Source: Loxodes magnus (lineage: Eukaryota; Ciliophora; Karyorelictea; Loxodida; Loxodidae). Taken from it: a stretch of 64,000 nt of DNA. The stretch lies in contig CAMPDV010001786.1 of the NCBI GenBank assembly GCA_946699065.1, forward strand, positions 1-64,000. Reading direction: 5' to 3'. Below, one piece after another: positions 1-15,685 of the stretch (its first letter is position 1; the number at the start of each line of letters is the position of its first letter). The position numbers and the translations under genes are program-made. The notes beneath the pieces are model-generated. The model ran no database searches, had not been told where the DNA came from, and saw only the letters and a list, made by a program, of their open reading frames with translations.

Positions 1-3000
1 ATTTTGCACTTTTAAATTTAATTTTTTCTCTCATTCTAAAACCACTTTTTCATTTCACACCTTCCTTCTAATTTACAAAATCACACTTTTACTCTTCTTT
101 TTTTTTATTTTGAATTTTTAAAATTTAATTTTTTCTCTCATTCTAAAACCACTTTTTCATTTCACACCTTCCTTCTAATTTACAAAATCACACTTTTACT
201 CTTCTTTTTTTTTATTTTGAACTTTTAAAATTTAATTTTTTCTCTCATTCTAAAACCACTTTTTCATTTCACACCTTCCTTCTAATTTACAAAATCACAC
301 TTTTTGCTCTTCTTTTTTTTTATTTTGAATTTTTAAAATTTAATTTTTTCTCTCATTCTAAAACCACTTTTTCATTTCACACCTTCCTTCTAATTTACAA
401 AATCACACTTTTTACTCTTCTTTTTTTTTATTTTGCACTTTTAAAACTTACTTTTTTCTCTCATTCTAAAACTACTTTTTCATTTCACACCTTCCTTCTA
501 ATTTACAAAATCACACTTTTTACTCTTCTTTTTTTTTATTTTGAACTTTTAAAACTTAATTTTTTCTCTCATTCTAAAACCACTTTATTTTTCACACCTT
601 CCTTCTAATTTACAAAATCACACTTTTTACTCTTCTTTTTTTTTATTTTGCACTTTTAAAATTTACTTTTTTCTCTCATTCTAAAACCACTTTTTCATTT
701 CACACCTTCCTTCTAATTTACAAAATCACACTTTTTACTCTTCTTTTTTTTTATTTTGAACTTTTAAAACTTAATTTTTTCTCTCATTCTAAAACCACTT
801 TATTTTCACACCTTCCTTCTAATTTACAAAATCACACTTTTACTCTTCTTTTTTTATTTTGAATTTTTAAAATTTAATTTTTTCTCTCATTCTAAAACCA
901 CTTTTTCATTTCACACCTTCCTTCTAATTTACAAAATCACACTTTTTACTCTTCTTTTTTTTATTTTGCACTTTTAAAACTTACTTTTTTCTCTCGTTCT
1001 AAAACCACTTTATTTTTCACACCTTCCTTCTAATTTACAAAATCACACTTTTACTCTTCTTTTTTTTTATTTTGAATTTTTAAAATTTAATTTTTTCTCT
1101 CATTCTAAAACCACTTTTTCATTTCACACCTTCCTTCTAATTTACAAAATCACACTTTTACTCTTCTTTTTTTATTTTGCACTTTTAAAATTTACTTTTT
1201 TCTCTCATTCTAAAACTACTTTTTCATTTCACACCTTCCTTCTAATTTACAAAATCACACTTTTACTCTTCTTTTTTTTTATTTTGCACTTTTAAAATTT
1301 ACTTTTTTCTCTCATTCTAAAACCACTTTTTCATTTCACACCTTCCGTCTAATTTACAAAATCACACTTTTACACTTCTTTTTTTTTATTTTGCACTTTT
1401 AAAACTTACTTTTTTCTCTCATTCTAAAACCACTTTTTCATTTCACACCTTCCTTCTAAATTACAAAATCACACTTTTTACTCTTCTTTTTTTTTATTTT
1501 GAACTTTTAAAACTTAATTTTTTCTCTCATTCTAAAACCACTTTATTTTTCACACCTTCCTTCTAATTTACAAAATCACACTTTTACTCTTCTTTTTTTA
1601 TTTTGAATTTTTAAAATTTAATTTTTTCTCTCATTCTAAAAACCACTTTTTCATTTCACACCTTCCTTCTAATTTACAAAATCACACTTTTACTCTTCTT
1701 TTTTTATTTTGAATTTTTAAAATTTAATTTTTTCTCTCATTCTAAAACCACTTTTTCATTTCACACCTTCCTTCTAATTTACAAAATCACACTTTTACTC
1801 TTCTTTTTTTTTATTTTGAATTTTTAAAATTTAATTTTTTCTCTCATTCTAAAACCACTTTTTCATTTCACACCTTCCTTCTAATTTACAAAATCACACT
1901 TTTACTCTTCTTTTTTTATTTTGCACTTTTAAAATTTACTTTTTTCTCTCATTCTAAAACTACTTTTTCATTTCACACCTTCCTTCTAATTTACAAAATC
2001 ACACTTTTACTCTTCTTTTTTTTTATTTTGCACTTTTAAAATTTACTTTTTTCTCTCATTCTAAAACCACTTTTTCATTTCACACCTTCCTTCTAATTTA
2101 CAAAATCACACTTTTACTCTTCTTTTTTTTTATTTTGCACTTTTAAAACTTACTTTTTTCTCTCATTCTAAAACTACTTTTTCATTTCACACCTTCCTTC
2201 TAATTTACAAAATCACACTTTTACTCTTCTTTTTTTTTATTTTGCACTTTTAAAACTTACTTTTTTCTCTCATTCTAAAACCACTTTTTCATTTCACACC
2301 TTCCTTCTAAATTACAAAATCACACTTTTTACTCTTCTTTTTTTTTATTTTGAACTTTTAAAATTTAATTTTTTCTCTCATTCTAAAACCTTTTTTTCAT
2401 TTCACACCTTCCTTCTAATTTACAAAATCACACTTTTACTCTTCTTTTTTTTTTTTTATTTTGCACTTTAAAAACTTATTTTTTTCTCTCATTCTAAAAC
2501 TACTTTTTCATTTCACACCTTCCTTCTAATTTACAAAATCACACTTTTTACTCTTCTTTTTTTTTATTTTGCACTTTTAAAATTTACTTTTTTCTCTCAT
2601 TCTAAAACTACTTTTTCATTTCACACCTTCCTTCTAATTTACAAAATCACACTTTTTACTCTTCTTTTTTTTTATTTTGCACTTTTAAAACTTACTTTTT
2701 TCTCTCATTCTAAAACCACTTTTTCATTTCACACCTTCCTTCTAATTTACAAAATCACACTTTTACTCTTCTTTTTTTATTTTGAATTTTTAAAATTTAC
2801 TTTTTTCTCTCATTCTAAAACTACTTTTTCATTTCACACCTTCCTTCTAATTTACAAAATCACACTTTTACTCTTCTTTTTTTATTTTGAATTTTTAAAA
2901 TTTACTTTTTTCTCTCATTCTAAAACCACTTTTTCATTTCACACCTTCCTTCTAATTTACAAAATCACACTTTTTACTCTTCTTTTTTTTTATTTTGCAC

Positions 3001-6000
3001 TTTTAAAATTTACTTTTTCCTCTCATTCTAAAACCACTTTTTCATTTCACACCTTCCTTCTAATTTACAAAATCACACTTTTTTACTCTTCTTTTTTTTT
3101 ATTTTTTATTTTGAATTTTTAAAATTTAATTTTTTCTCTCATTCTAAAACTACTTTTTCATTTCACACCTTCCTTCTAATTTACAAAATCACACTTTTAC
3201 TCTTCTTTTTTTATTTTGCACTTTTAAAATTTACTTTTTTCTCTCATTCTAAAACTACTTTTTCATTTCACACCTTCCTTCTAATTTACAAAATCACACT
3301 TTTACTCTTCTTTTTTTTTATTTTGCACTTTTAAAATTTAATTTTTTCTCTCATTCTAAAACCACTTTTTCATTTCACACCTTCCTTCTAATTTACAAAA
3401 TCACACTTTTACTCTTCTTTTTTTATTTGCACTTTTAAAATTTACTTTTTTCTCTCATTCTAAAACCACTTTTTCATTTCACACCTTCCTTCTAATTTAC
3501 AAAATCACACTTTTACTCTTCTTTTTTTTTATTTGCACTTTTAAAATTTAATTTTTTCTCTCATTCTAAAACCACTTTTTCATTTCACACCTTCCTTCTA
3601 ATTTACAAAATCACACTTTTTACTCTTCTTTTTTTTATTTTTTATTTTGAATTTTTAAAATTTAATTTTTTCTCTCATTCTAAAACTACTTTTTCATTTC
3701 ACACCTTCCTTCTAATTTACAAAATCACACTTTTACTCTTCTTTTTTTATTTTGCACTTTTAAAATTTACTTTTTTCTCTCATTCTAAAACTACTTTTTC
3801 ATTTCACACCTTCCTTCTAATTTACAAAATCACACTTTTTACTCTTCTTTTTTTTTATTTTGCACTTTTAAAACTTACTTTTTTCTCTCATTCTAAAACT
3901 ACTTTTTCATTTCACACCTTCCTTCTAATTTACAAAATCACACTTTTTACTCTTCTTTTTTTTATTTTGCACTTTTAAAATTTACTTTTTCCTCTCATTC
4001 TAAAACCACTTTTTCATTTCACACCTTCCTTCTAATTTACAAAATCACACTTTTTACTCTTCTTTTTTTTTATTTTTTATTTTGAATTTTTAAAATTTAA
4101 TTTTTCTCTCATTCTAAAACTACTTTTTCATTTCACACCTTCCTTCTAATTTACAAAATCACACTTTTACTCTTCTTTTTTTATTTTGCACTTTTAAAAT
4201 TTACTTTTTTCTCTCATTCTAAAACTACTTTTTCATTTCACACCTTCCTTCTAATTTACAAAATCACACTTTTACTCTTCTTTTTTTTTATTTTGCACTT
4301 TTAAAATTTAATTTTTTCTCTCATTCTAAAACCACTTTTTCATTTCACACCTTCCTTCTAATTTACAAAATCACACTTTTACTCTTCTTTTTTTTTATTT
4401 TGAACTTTTAAAATTTAATTTTTTCTCTCATTCTAAAACCACTTTTCATTTCACACCTTCCTTCTAATTTACAAAATCACACTTTTTGCTCTTCTTTTTT
4501 TTTATTTTGAATTTTTAAAATTTAATTTTTTCTCTCATTCTAAAACCACTTTTTCATTTCACACCTTCCTTCTAATTTACAAAATCACACTTTTTACTCT
4601 TCTTTTTTTTATTTTTTATTTTGAATTTTTAAAATTTAATTTTTTCTCTCATTCTAAAACCACTTTTTCATTTCACACCTTCCTTCTAATTTACAAAATC
4701 ACACTTTTACTCTTCTTTTTTTATTTTGCACTTTTAAAACTTACTTTTTTCTCTCATTCTAAAACTACTTTTTCATTTCACACCTTCCTTCTAATTTACA
4801 AAATCACACTTTTTACTCTTCTTTTTTTTTATTTTGAACTTTTAAAACTTAATTTTTTCTCTCATTCTAAAACCACTTATTTTTCACACCTTCCTTCTAA
4901 TTTACAAAATCACACTTTTTACTCTTCTTTTTTTTTATTTTGCACTTTTAAAATTTACTTTTTTCTCTCATTCTAAAACCACTTTTTCATTTCACACCTT
5001 CCTTCTAATTTACAAAATCACACTTTTACTCTTCTTTTTTTTTATTTTGCACTTTTAAAACTTACTTTTTTCTCTCGTTCTAAAACCACTTTATTTTTCA
5101 CACCTTCCTTCTAATTTACAAAATCACACTTTTTACTCTTCTTTTTTTATTTTGCACTTTTAAAACTTACTTTTTTCTCTCATTCTAAAACTACTTTTTC
5201 ATTTCACACCTTCCTTCTAATTTACAAAATCACACTTTTACTCTTCTTTTTTTTTATTTTGCACTTTTAAAATTTACTTTCTTCTCTCATTCTAAAACTA
5301 CTTTTTCATTTCACACCTTCCTTCTAATTTACAAAATCACACTTTTACTCTTCTTTTTTTTTATTTTGCACTTTTAAAATTTACTTTTTTCTCTCATTCT
5401 AAAACCACTTTTTCATTTCACACCTTCCTTCTAATTTACAAAATCACACTTTTTACTCTTCTTTTTTTTTATTTTGCACTTTTAAAATTTACTTTTTTCT
5501 CTCATTCTAAAACCACTTTATTTTTCACACCTTCCTTCTAATTTACAAAATCACACTTTTACTCTTCTTTTTTTTTATTTTGCACTTTTAAAATTTACTT
5601 TTTTCTCTCATTCTAAAACCACTTTTTCATTTCACACCTTCCTTCTAATTTACAAAATCACACTTTTACTCTTCTTTTTTTATTTTGAACTTTTAAAATT
5701 TACTTTTTTCTCTCATTCTAAAACCACTTTTTCATTTCACACCTTCCTTCTAATTTACAAAATCACACTTTTACTCTTCTTTTTTTATTTTGAACTTTTA
5801 AAATTTACTTTTTTCTCTCATTCTAAAACCACTTTTTCATTTCACACCTTCCTTCTAATTTACAAAATCACACTTTTGCTCTTCTTTTTTTTTATTTTGA
5901 ATTTTTAAAATTTAATTTTTTCTCTCATTCTAAAACCACTTTTTCATTTCACACCTTCCTTCTAATTTACAAAATCACACTTTTTGCTCTTCTTTTTTTT

Positions 6001-9000
6001 TATTTTGAATTTTTAAAATTTAATTTTTTCTCTCATTCTAAAACTACTTTTTCATTTCACACCTTCCTTCTAATTTACAAAATCACACTTTTACTCTTCT
6101 TTTTTTTTATTTTGCACTTTTAAAATTTACTTTCTTCTCTCATTCTAAAACCACTTTTTCATTTCACACCTTCCTTCTAATTTACAAAATCACACTTTTA
6201 CTCTTCTATTTTTTTATTTGCACTTTTAAAACTTACTTTTTTCTCTCGTTCTAAAACCACTTTTTCATTTCACACCTTCCTTCTAATTTACAAAATCACA
6301 CTTTTACTCTTCTTTTTTTTTATTTTGAATTTTTAAAATTTAATTTTTTCTCTCATTCTAAAACCACTTTTTCATTTCACACCTTCCTTCTAATTTACAA
6401 AATCACACTTTTACTCTTCTATTTTTTTATTTTGCACTTTTAAAACTTACTTTTTTCTCTCGTTCTAAAACCACTTTTTCATTTCACACCTTCCTTCTAA
6501 TTTACAAAATCACACTTTTTACTCTTCTTTTTTTTTATTTTTTATTTTGAATTTTTAAAATTTAATTTTTTCTCTCATTCTAAAACCACTTTTTCATTTC
6601 ACACCTTCCTTCTAATTTACAAAATCACACTTTTACTCTTCTTTTTTTATTTTGCACTTTTAAAATTTACTTTTTTCTCTCATTCTAAAACTACTTTTTC
6701 ATTTCACACCTTCCTTCTAATTTACAAAATCACACTTTTTGCTCTTCTTTTTTTTTATTTTGAATTTTTAAAATTTAATTTTTTCTCTCATTCTAAAACC
6801 ACTTTTTCATTTCACACCTTCCTTCTAATTTACAAAATCACACTTTTACTCTTCTTTTTTTTTATTTTGAATTTTAAAATTTAATTTTTTCTCTCATTCT
6901 AAAACCACTTTTTCATTTCACACCTTCCTTCTAATTTACAAAATCACACTTTTACTCTTCTTTTTTTTTATTTTGAATTTTTAAAATTTAATTTTTTCTC
7001 TCATTCTAAAACCACTTTTTCATTTCACACCTTCCTTCTAATTTACAAAATCACACTTTTACTCTTCTTTTTTTTTATTTTGAATTTTTAAAATTTAATT
7101 TTTTCTCTCATTCTAAAACCACTTTTTCATTTCACACCTTCCTTCTAATTTACAAAATCACACTTTTACTCTTCTTTTTTTTTATTTTGAATTTTTAAAA
7201 TTTAATTTTTTCTCTCATTCTAAAACCACTTTTTCATTTCACACCTTCCTTCTAATTTACAAAATCACACTTTTACTCTTCTTTTTTTTTATTTTGCACT
7301 TTTAAAATTTAATTTTTTTCTCTCATTCTAAAACCACTTTTTCATTTCACACCTTCCTTCTAATTTACAAAATCACACTTTTACTCTTCTTTTTTTTTAT
7401 TTTGCACTTTTAAAATTTACTTTTTTCTCTCATTCTAAAACCACTTTTTCATTTCACACCTTCCTTCTAATTTACAAAATCACACTTTTACTCTTCTTTT
7501 TTTTTATTTTGCACTTTTAAAACTTACTTTTTTCTCTCATTCTAAAACTACTTTTTCATTTCACACCTTCCTTCTAATTTACAAAATCACACTTTTGCTC
7601 TTCTTTTTTTTTATTTTGAATTTTTAAAATTTAATTTTTTCTCTCATTCTAAAACCACTTTTTCATTTCACACCTTCCTTCTAATTTACAAAATCACACT
7701 TTTACTCTTCTTTTTTTTTATTTTGAATTTTTAAAATTTAATTTTTTCTCTCATTCTAAAACTACTTTTTCATTTCACACCTTCCTTCTAATTTACAAAA
7801 TCACACTTTTTACTCTTCTTTTTTTTTATTTTGCACTTTTAAAACTTAATTTTTTCTCTCATTCTAAAACCACTTTTTCATTTCACACCTTCCTTCTAAT
7901 TTACAAAATCACACTTTTACTCTTCTTTTTTTTTATTTTGCACTTTTAAAATTTACTTTTTTCTCTCATTCTAAAACTACTTTTTCATTTCACACCTTCC
8001 TTCTAATTTACAAAATCACACTTTTACTCTTCTTTTTTTTTATTTTGCACTTTTAAAATTTACTTTTTTCTCTCATTCTAAAACTACTTTTTCATTTCAC
8101 ACCTTCCTTCTAATTTACAAAATCACACTTTTACTCTTCTTTTTTTATTTTGAACTTTTAAAACTTACTTTTTTCTCTCATTCTAAAACTACTTTTTCAT
8201 TTCACACCTTCCTTCTAATTTACAAAATCACACTTTTACTCTTCTTTTTTTTTATTTTGAATTTTTAAAATTTAATTTTTTCTCTCATTCTAAAACCACT
8301 TTTTCATTTCACACCTTCCTTCTAATTTACAAAATCACACTTTTACTCTTCTTTTTTTTTATTTTGAACTTTTAAAATTTAATTTTTTCTCTCATTCTAA
8401 AACCACTTTTTCATTTCACACCTTCCTTCTAATTTACAAAATCACACTTTTTGCTCTTCTTTTTTTTTATTTTGAATTTTTAAAATTTAATTTTTTCTCT
8501 CATTCTAAAACCACTTTTTCATTTCACACCTTCCTTCTAATTTACAAAATCACACTTTTTACTCTTCTTTTTTTTTATTTTTTATTTTGAATTTTTAAAA
8601 TTTAATTTTTTCTCTCATTCTAAAACCACTTTTTCATTTCACACCTTCCTTCTAATTTACAAAATCACACTTTTACTCTTCTTTTTTTATTTTGCACTTT
8701 TAAAATTTACTTTTTTCTCTCATTCTAAAACTACTTTTTCATTTCACACCTTCCTTCTAATTTACAAAATCACACTTTTTACTCTTCTTTTTTTTTATTT
8801 TGCACTTTTAAAACTTACTTTTTTCTCTCATTCTAAAACTACTTTTTCATTTCACACCTTCCTTCTAATTTACAAAATCACACTTTTACTCTTCTTTTTT
8901 TTTATTTTGCACTTTTAAAATTTACTTTCTTCTCTCATTCTAAAACTACTTTTTCATTTCACACCTTCCTTCTAATTTACAAAATCACACTTTTACTCTT

Positions 9001-11490
9001 CTTTTTTTTATTTTGCACTTTTAAAATTTACTTTTTTCTCTCATTCTAAAACTACTTTTTCATTTCACACCTTCCTTCTAATTTACAAAATCACACTTTT
9101 ACTCTTCTTTTTTTATTTTGCACTTTTAAAATTTACTTTTTTCTCTCATTCTAAAACTACTTTTTCATTTCACACCTTCCTTCTAATTTACAAAATCACA
9201 CTTTTACTCTTCTTTTTTTATTTTGCACTTTTAAAATTTAATTTTTTCTCTCATTCTAAAACCACTTTTTCATTTCACACCTTCCTTCTAATTTACAAAA
9301 TCACACTTTTACTCTTCTTTTTTTTTATTTGAACTTTTAAAATTTAATTTTTTCTCTCATTCTAAAACCACTTTTTCATTTCACACCTTCCTTCTAATTT
9401 ACAAATCACACTTTTACTCTTCTTTTTTTTTATTTTGCACTTTTAAAACTTACTTTTTTCTCTCATTCTAAAACCACTTTTTCATTTCACACCTTCCTTC
9501 TAATTTACAAAATCACACTTTTACTCTTCTTTTTTTTTATTTTGCACTTTTAAAACTTACTTTTTTCTCTCATTCTAAAACTACTTTTTCATTTCACACC
9601 TTCCTTCTAATTTACAAAATCACACTTTTACTCTTCTTTTTTTTTATTTTGAATTTTTAAAATTTACTTTTTTCTCTCATTCTAAAACCACTTTTTCATT
9701 TCACACCTTCCTTCTAATTTACAAAATCACACTTTTACTCTTCTTTTTTTTTATTTTGAATTTTTAAAATTTACTTTTTTCTCTCATTCTAAAACCACTT
9801 TTTCATTTCACACCTTCCTTCTAATTTACAAAATCACACTTTTACTCTTCTTTTTTTTTATTTTGCACTTTTAAAACTTACTTTTTTCTCTCATTCTAAA
9901 ACTACTTTTTCATTTCACACCTTCCTTCTAATTTACAAAATCACACTTTTACTCTTCTTTTTTTTTATTTTGAATTTTTAAAATTTAATTTTTTCTCTCA
10001 TTCTAAAACCACTTTTTCATTTCACACCTTCCTTCTAATTTACAAAATCACACTTTTACTCTTCTTTTTTTTTATTTTGAATTTTTAAAATTTAATTTTT
10101 TCTCTCATTCTAAAACCACTTTTTCATTTCACACCTTCCTTCTAATTTACAAAATCACACTTTTACTCTTCTTTTTTTTTATTTTGCACTTTTAAAATTT
10201 ACTTTTTTCTCTCGTTCTAAAACCACTTTTTCATTTCACACCTTCCTTCTAATTTACAAAATCACACTTTTACTCTTCTTTTTTTATTTTGAATTTTTAA
10301 AATTTAATTTTTTCTCTCATTCTAAAACCACTTTTTCATTTCACACCTTCCTTCTAATTTACAAAATCACACTTTTACTCTTCTTTTTTTTTATTTTGCA
10401 CTTTTAAAACTTACTTTTTTCTCTCATTCTAAAACCACTTTTTCATTTCACACCTTCCTTCTAATTTACAAAATCACACTTTTTACTCTTCTTTTTTTTT
10501 ATTTTGCACTTTTAAAATTTAATTTTTTCTCTCATTCTAAAACCACTTTTTCATTTCACACCTTCCTTCTAATTTACAAAATCACACTTTTACTCTTCTT
10601 TTTTTTTATTTTGCACTTTTAAAATTTACTTTTTTCTCTCATTCTAAAACTACTTTTTCATTTCACACCTTCCTTCTAATTTACAAAATCACACTTTTAC
10701 TCTTCTTTTTTTTTATTTTGCACTTTTAAAACTTACTTTTTTCTCTCATTCTAAAACCACTTTTTCATTTCACACCTTCCTTCTAATTTACAAAATCACA
10801 CTTTTACTCTTCTTTTTTTATTTTGAACTTTTAAAATTTAATTTTTTCTCTCATTCTAAAACTACTTTTTCATTTCACACCTTCCTTCTAATTTACAAAA
10901 TCACACTTTTACTCTTCTTTTTTTTTATTTTGCACTTTTAAAATTTACTTTCTTCTCTCATTCTAAAACCACTTTTTCATTTCACACCTTCCTTCTAATT
11001 TACAAAATCACACTTTTACTCTTCTTTTTTTTTATTTTGCACTTTTAAAACTTACTTTTTTCTCTCGTTCTAAAACCACTTTTTCATTTCACACCTTCCT
11101 TCTAATTTACAAAATCACACTTTTACTCTTCTTTTTTTTTTATTTTGAATTTTTAAAATTTAATTTTTTCTCTCATTCTAAAACCACTTTTTCATTTCAC
11201 ACCTTCCTTCTAATTTACAAAATCACACTTTTACTCTTCTTTTTTTTTATTTTGCACTTTTAAAACTTACTTTTTTCTCTCGTTCTAAAACCACTTTTTC
11301 ATTTCACACCTTCCTTCTAAATTACAAAATCACACTTTTTACTCTTCTTTTTTTTTATTTTGCACTTTTAAAACTTACTTTTTTCTCTCATTCTAAAACC
11401 ACTTTTTCATTTCACACCTTCCTTCTAATTTACAAAATCACACTTTTTACTCTTCTTTTTTTTTATTTTGCACTTTTAAAATTTACTTTT
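1..11490. repeat. Satellite array, about 107-bp unit, roughly 107 copies
   Basis: A head-to-tail tandem array fills the first 11.5 kb and continues past the left edge. Successive copies of the anchor ctctcattctaaaac lie about 105-110 bp apart, for example at 135 and 242. Each unit holds the same blocks in order: a TTTTG(C/A)A start, TTTTAAAA, the anchor, an ACTTTTTCATTTCACACC block, CTTCCTTCTAATTTAC, AAATCACAC, then CTCTTC and a T-run. Units differ by fixed variants: GCACTTTT or GAATTTTT, AACTTAC or AATTTAA, CCAC or CTAC, and T-run length. Runs of variants recur in the same order, for example 4380-4620 and 8340-8585, so larger blocks were duplicated. The written strand is nearly free of G. 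No coding frame or promoter is visible. Confidence 0.98.
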
Positions 11491-14400
11491 TCTTTCTTTC
11501 TATTATCTCAAAGTATTTCTCTATGATTTTTATTTTTTTTTACAAGTTTTTTTAAAAATTCTTTAAGTTTTTTTAAATATTTTAAATGATTTGTCTTTTT
11601 TCTTATTTAAAAAATATTTTATTAAAAATTTTCATTTTTTTTTTAATTTTTTTTCAATTTTTTTTTGAAAAGTTTCAATAAAATAAACTTTTATATTTAT
11701 TTTTGCCTTTTTTTTTGGATTTTAATTTTAAAATCTGAAAAATTTTAATGAGAATCATTTTTTTTTACTTGTTTATTTTTATTTTGTTTTCAATTTTAAT
11801 TAAGTGACTCTTAAAAGCCATATTTTTTATATTTTTTATATTTTTCTGTTACGACTAGTATTTTATTTTTTTTTTTAGTCGATTTTTAATACTTGCTTTG
11901 TATCATCATTTGAAGTTGCTTTTATTACTTTATGGCTGTAGATTTAAATCATATTTCCACTTCAATTGATGAATTTTTTTTAGATCTTTAAAAGGTAATT
12001 ATTAATTTAATTATTGTTGAATTTTTATTTTGTAATTACTAAGAAATTATTTTTTTGTATTTCTTTTATTTCTTTGTAAATAAATGAAAATATTTGCTGT
12101 AGATAAATTATCGATATAATTCTTTAAATTATTCATCCTATAATTTTCAAGAAACTATTTAAATAAAATATGCTACATATGATAATCTAGTTTGTTGCTA
12201 AAGCTGTTTTTTGCTTTTTTATTTGAAACTAATTTAGCTTTTTTATAGAAATTATTCAAATAACATAAATTTTTTCCTTTACTATCATTTCCTTCTTATT
12301 GTAAAATTTTTTCTAATTAATTAAATTTTAAGAAATTGAATTAATTCATTTTCAAATTTCTTATCAAATTTTTAAAGATCATATGTTCATGGATTTCTCA
12401 AAACTAGTTATTACATTTATATGAAGCAAATAGCAAAAAATTTTTTCTAGTTTTTAATAAGCATTTTACCAATCAAGTTCATTCATTATTTCATATGATA
12501 TTAAAGCAACAGTTTCCTTATAAAAATTTCTTAAGTTTTCTTTCTTATTATCTTCGTTTTGAATAACGTTAAATATCTTCAAAATTACTTTAATCCTAGA
12601 TATTTGAATTTTATATTTTCAAATCCTTAAGAAAGCCTTATTCATAATGACAATATATTGTATTAATATTTTCAAATTTTTGAAAATTTTGAAAATATTA
12701 AATACTATTATTTTTTTTAAATGATTTATTGTCCATTTATTTTTATTCGATTATCATTTCTTATATTTCATCATTTATTAAAGAGTGTGATGCTACGCAT
12801 AATTTCTTTCTTAAACTATTTTAAGTTATTGCTAATGTATTCGTTCTTTCTATATTAAGGGGAAAATTAAATGGTCTGACAGTCATGTTTTATAAATATT
12901 TAGGTAAAAATTATAAAATTTTATATAATAGCTTAATATTAATGATAGGTAAATATCAATAAAAAGTAGCTCTACCACAGATAGTTGTATACTTAAAATA
13001 TCCATTCTTTAAATAAAATTACTTTTATTTATTAGGTATTTTTAGTAATCTTAAATTGCCTTTTTCATAGTAAGTTTATTGTGAATTCATAAATGTCAAA
13101 ACTACCTCTCTAAGCTTGATAAAAATTGCTTATTTTTAACAAAAACTAAAGTTCTTTAAAGTAATATTGAAAATATTTCAGCTTATTTATTGAATTCACA
13201 CAAAAAGCAATCATTATTAATTATTTAAACAAGATTATAAAACTTGCCATCATATATTTGCTTAACTCTTTCTAAAAAATAAAAATAATAATTAAGTTAG
13301 TTTTTTTTAAATATAGGACTAAATTAATTTAACAAAAGCAATAATTGCATTGACAGCTAATTACTAAAATCAATAAGATTTCAATTATATTAAATAACTA
13401 TAATTAACATAAACCATTGAAAAAAAGTCTTCGATTTATTAAAGTGGAAATTTTTTACATATAAAATCACTTTATTTTTAATATTCTAAGATTATTAAGT
13501 TATAGAAAATCAAAATTAATGATTCTTATCGTAAATTAATAGGAAAATAAAGAAAAAGCATTTCGATCTTAGCGTATTTTGATTTTTTAAGATAAAAATT
13601 AACAAGAAATTATAAAAAAGTATGTAAAAATTAAGAAATATCGATGAAATAAATATTTATCATAACATTTGTAATAATCGTTTTATATTTTAGTAGCAAT
13701 CTCTAATTAATCAAACAGGAACAGTGATAATAATCAAATATCATGATAAAATTTGTAATATTCTTGCTAATTAAGTTTTTGTTTCTTAATTTTTTCATAT
13801 CTTTTATCTTTGAAGTTCTAGATAATTTTTGAGTTATCTTTGTATTTCAAAATTGCTTTACTTTGTCATTATAATAACTTTTAGATGAAGACCAATCAAA
13901 GTTAAAAGTAATAAACATAACATAAACTTCATGTTTTTCAAAAGTGAAGATTTTTAAGTATTTATTTTAACAAAGTTCAATAGTAGCACATTTGAAAAGC
14001 AATAAAATTAAAATCCATCTGGTCTAAAAGTAGAGCGAATAAAATTGTAATTATTATACTTTAAACTTAAATTTAAGTATAATTTTTAAGGATTCATATT
14101 TATTAGTTCTGACAAGGAAGAGCAAGAGAGTATAAATACATCGGGAATTTAAAATTTAATTACTTGAGTTAATATACATATAAAGTAAACGTCTTTTTTT
14201 ATTTTTAGATATAAAAATTTTATACTATTGAAATCAATAGATTGTTAGTGTAGACCCATCATAATTCAAAAGTTCCTTTTATCTTACAAAAATTAGAATT
14301 AAAAATGAAAATCTCATTATGAGTTAAATGATGAAAAGTTTGATAAAAACATCATTTAAATGCTAGAAATGTAAATTCATTAGGGTTACAATGGTTGTAG

Positions 14401-15685
14401 AGTTATAAATTACTTAGATATGAGAATTTTTATAGTTTAAAAGTTTGATATCAGAGTCAAATGAGAAATAAATATCAAATCAAGATCCATCAGAGCTAAA
14501 AATAAAACAGATAAAAAAGATAAATACTATGAGAGATAAATTATTTCTTTATGAATTTTTAAATTTTAAGTAGATAATGATTCATTTGAAAAGAAAACGA
14601 GAAGATATATCTTAATGAAATAACATAAATAGAGAATCGTAACATATTTAGATTGTTGATTTCTTCATGAATTTAAAGATTTCAATATTTACCAGCAACG
14701 CTATATAAAAAACTTATATTTGAATTATTTTAGATCAATAACATTTTATGAGTACCCTAGAGATGTTAGTTTCTATAATTTATTTTAATCAGATTTTGAT
14801 AATCTTGCCGATTGAAGAGCTAGCTAGCATATTTTCATACATGATAAAAGTAGAAAGATAAACTTTTTAAAGTCCTTAATTATGATGTTTATTTTAAGAA
14901 ATTTTAAGGTTTATGAATTTTATAGGCGTGTTATCATAAGAGTTAGTGCATAAAGTTTCATCGGTACTGAAAGAAATGTAAATAACACAGCTAAAGGAGT
15001 TTTTATCAAGATAAAATAACGAAATTTACTTCATTTCAATTTAAAATTAAGTAAATTTGTTATTTTTTCTTATAGAGAGAGGTTTTATATGAGATAGTAA
15101 GATAACGAAGTTTAATTTTTGTACAGATGAACTAAATTTTTAATAATTTTTATATTTCATTAATTAAGCTTCAATATAATTAAAACTTTTCATTAATTTT
15201 TTTTATGTCTTAAAATTTTAATACAAAAAATGAAAAATTGCACACTCATCACATTTTATATGTTTTTTCTATTCTGACTGATTGTTGCGAATAACAATTT
15301 CATTTAATATCTTAGATTCTTTATATTAAGCTTCTTAAAATGCTAAATCCCTGTTACATTTCAAAGTAATACTTACTAAAATTTTATAGATTTAAAATTT
15401 TTTTTATTTTTTTGGTCTTTACAAGATTCGATTATTTACTATATCAATATCTTTTAAATTAAAATATAATAATAAACTTTTTTGAGCTAGAATAAATAAA
15501 GACTTAAAGTAATTCATATAAAGTATTTATTTAGAAAAGCATTAATTGCTTAATTAATTATATTTAACTAATCTTTTAAGTACTTTATCTATTTAAAAAA
15601 AGAGTATTCAAATAAAGAGAATTTAATGGAAAAGCTTTATTTTAAGACATTTTTATAAGTAATAATTTTGATTTTAATTGTAGAG
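11491..15685. other. AT-rich spacer, no gene recognised
   Basis: The satellite ends in a TTTCTTTCTTTC transition and gives way to non-repetitive AT-rich sequence. I see no domain motif, tRNA or frame with protein-like composition here. The part next to 15,686 should contain the 3' UTR of the minus-strand channel gene. Confidence 0.5.

Noticed and set aside
1-11490. CRISPR array or telomere
   Set aside because: There are no unique spacers between repeats and the 107-bp unit is not a ciliate telomere repeat.
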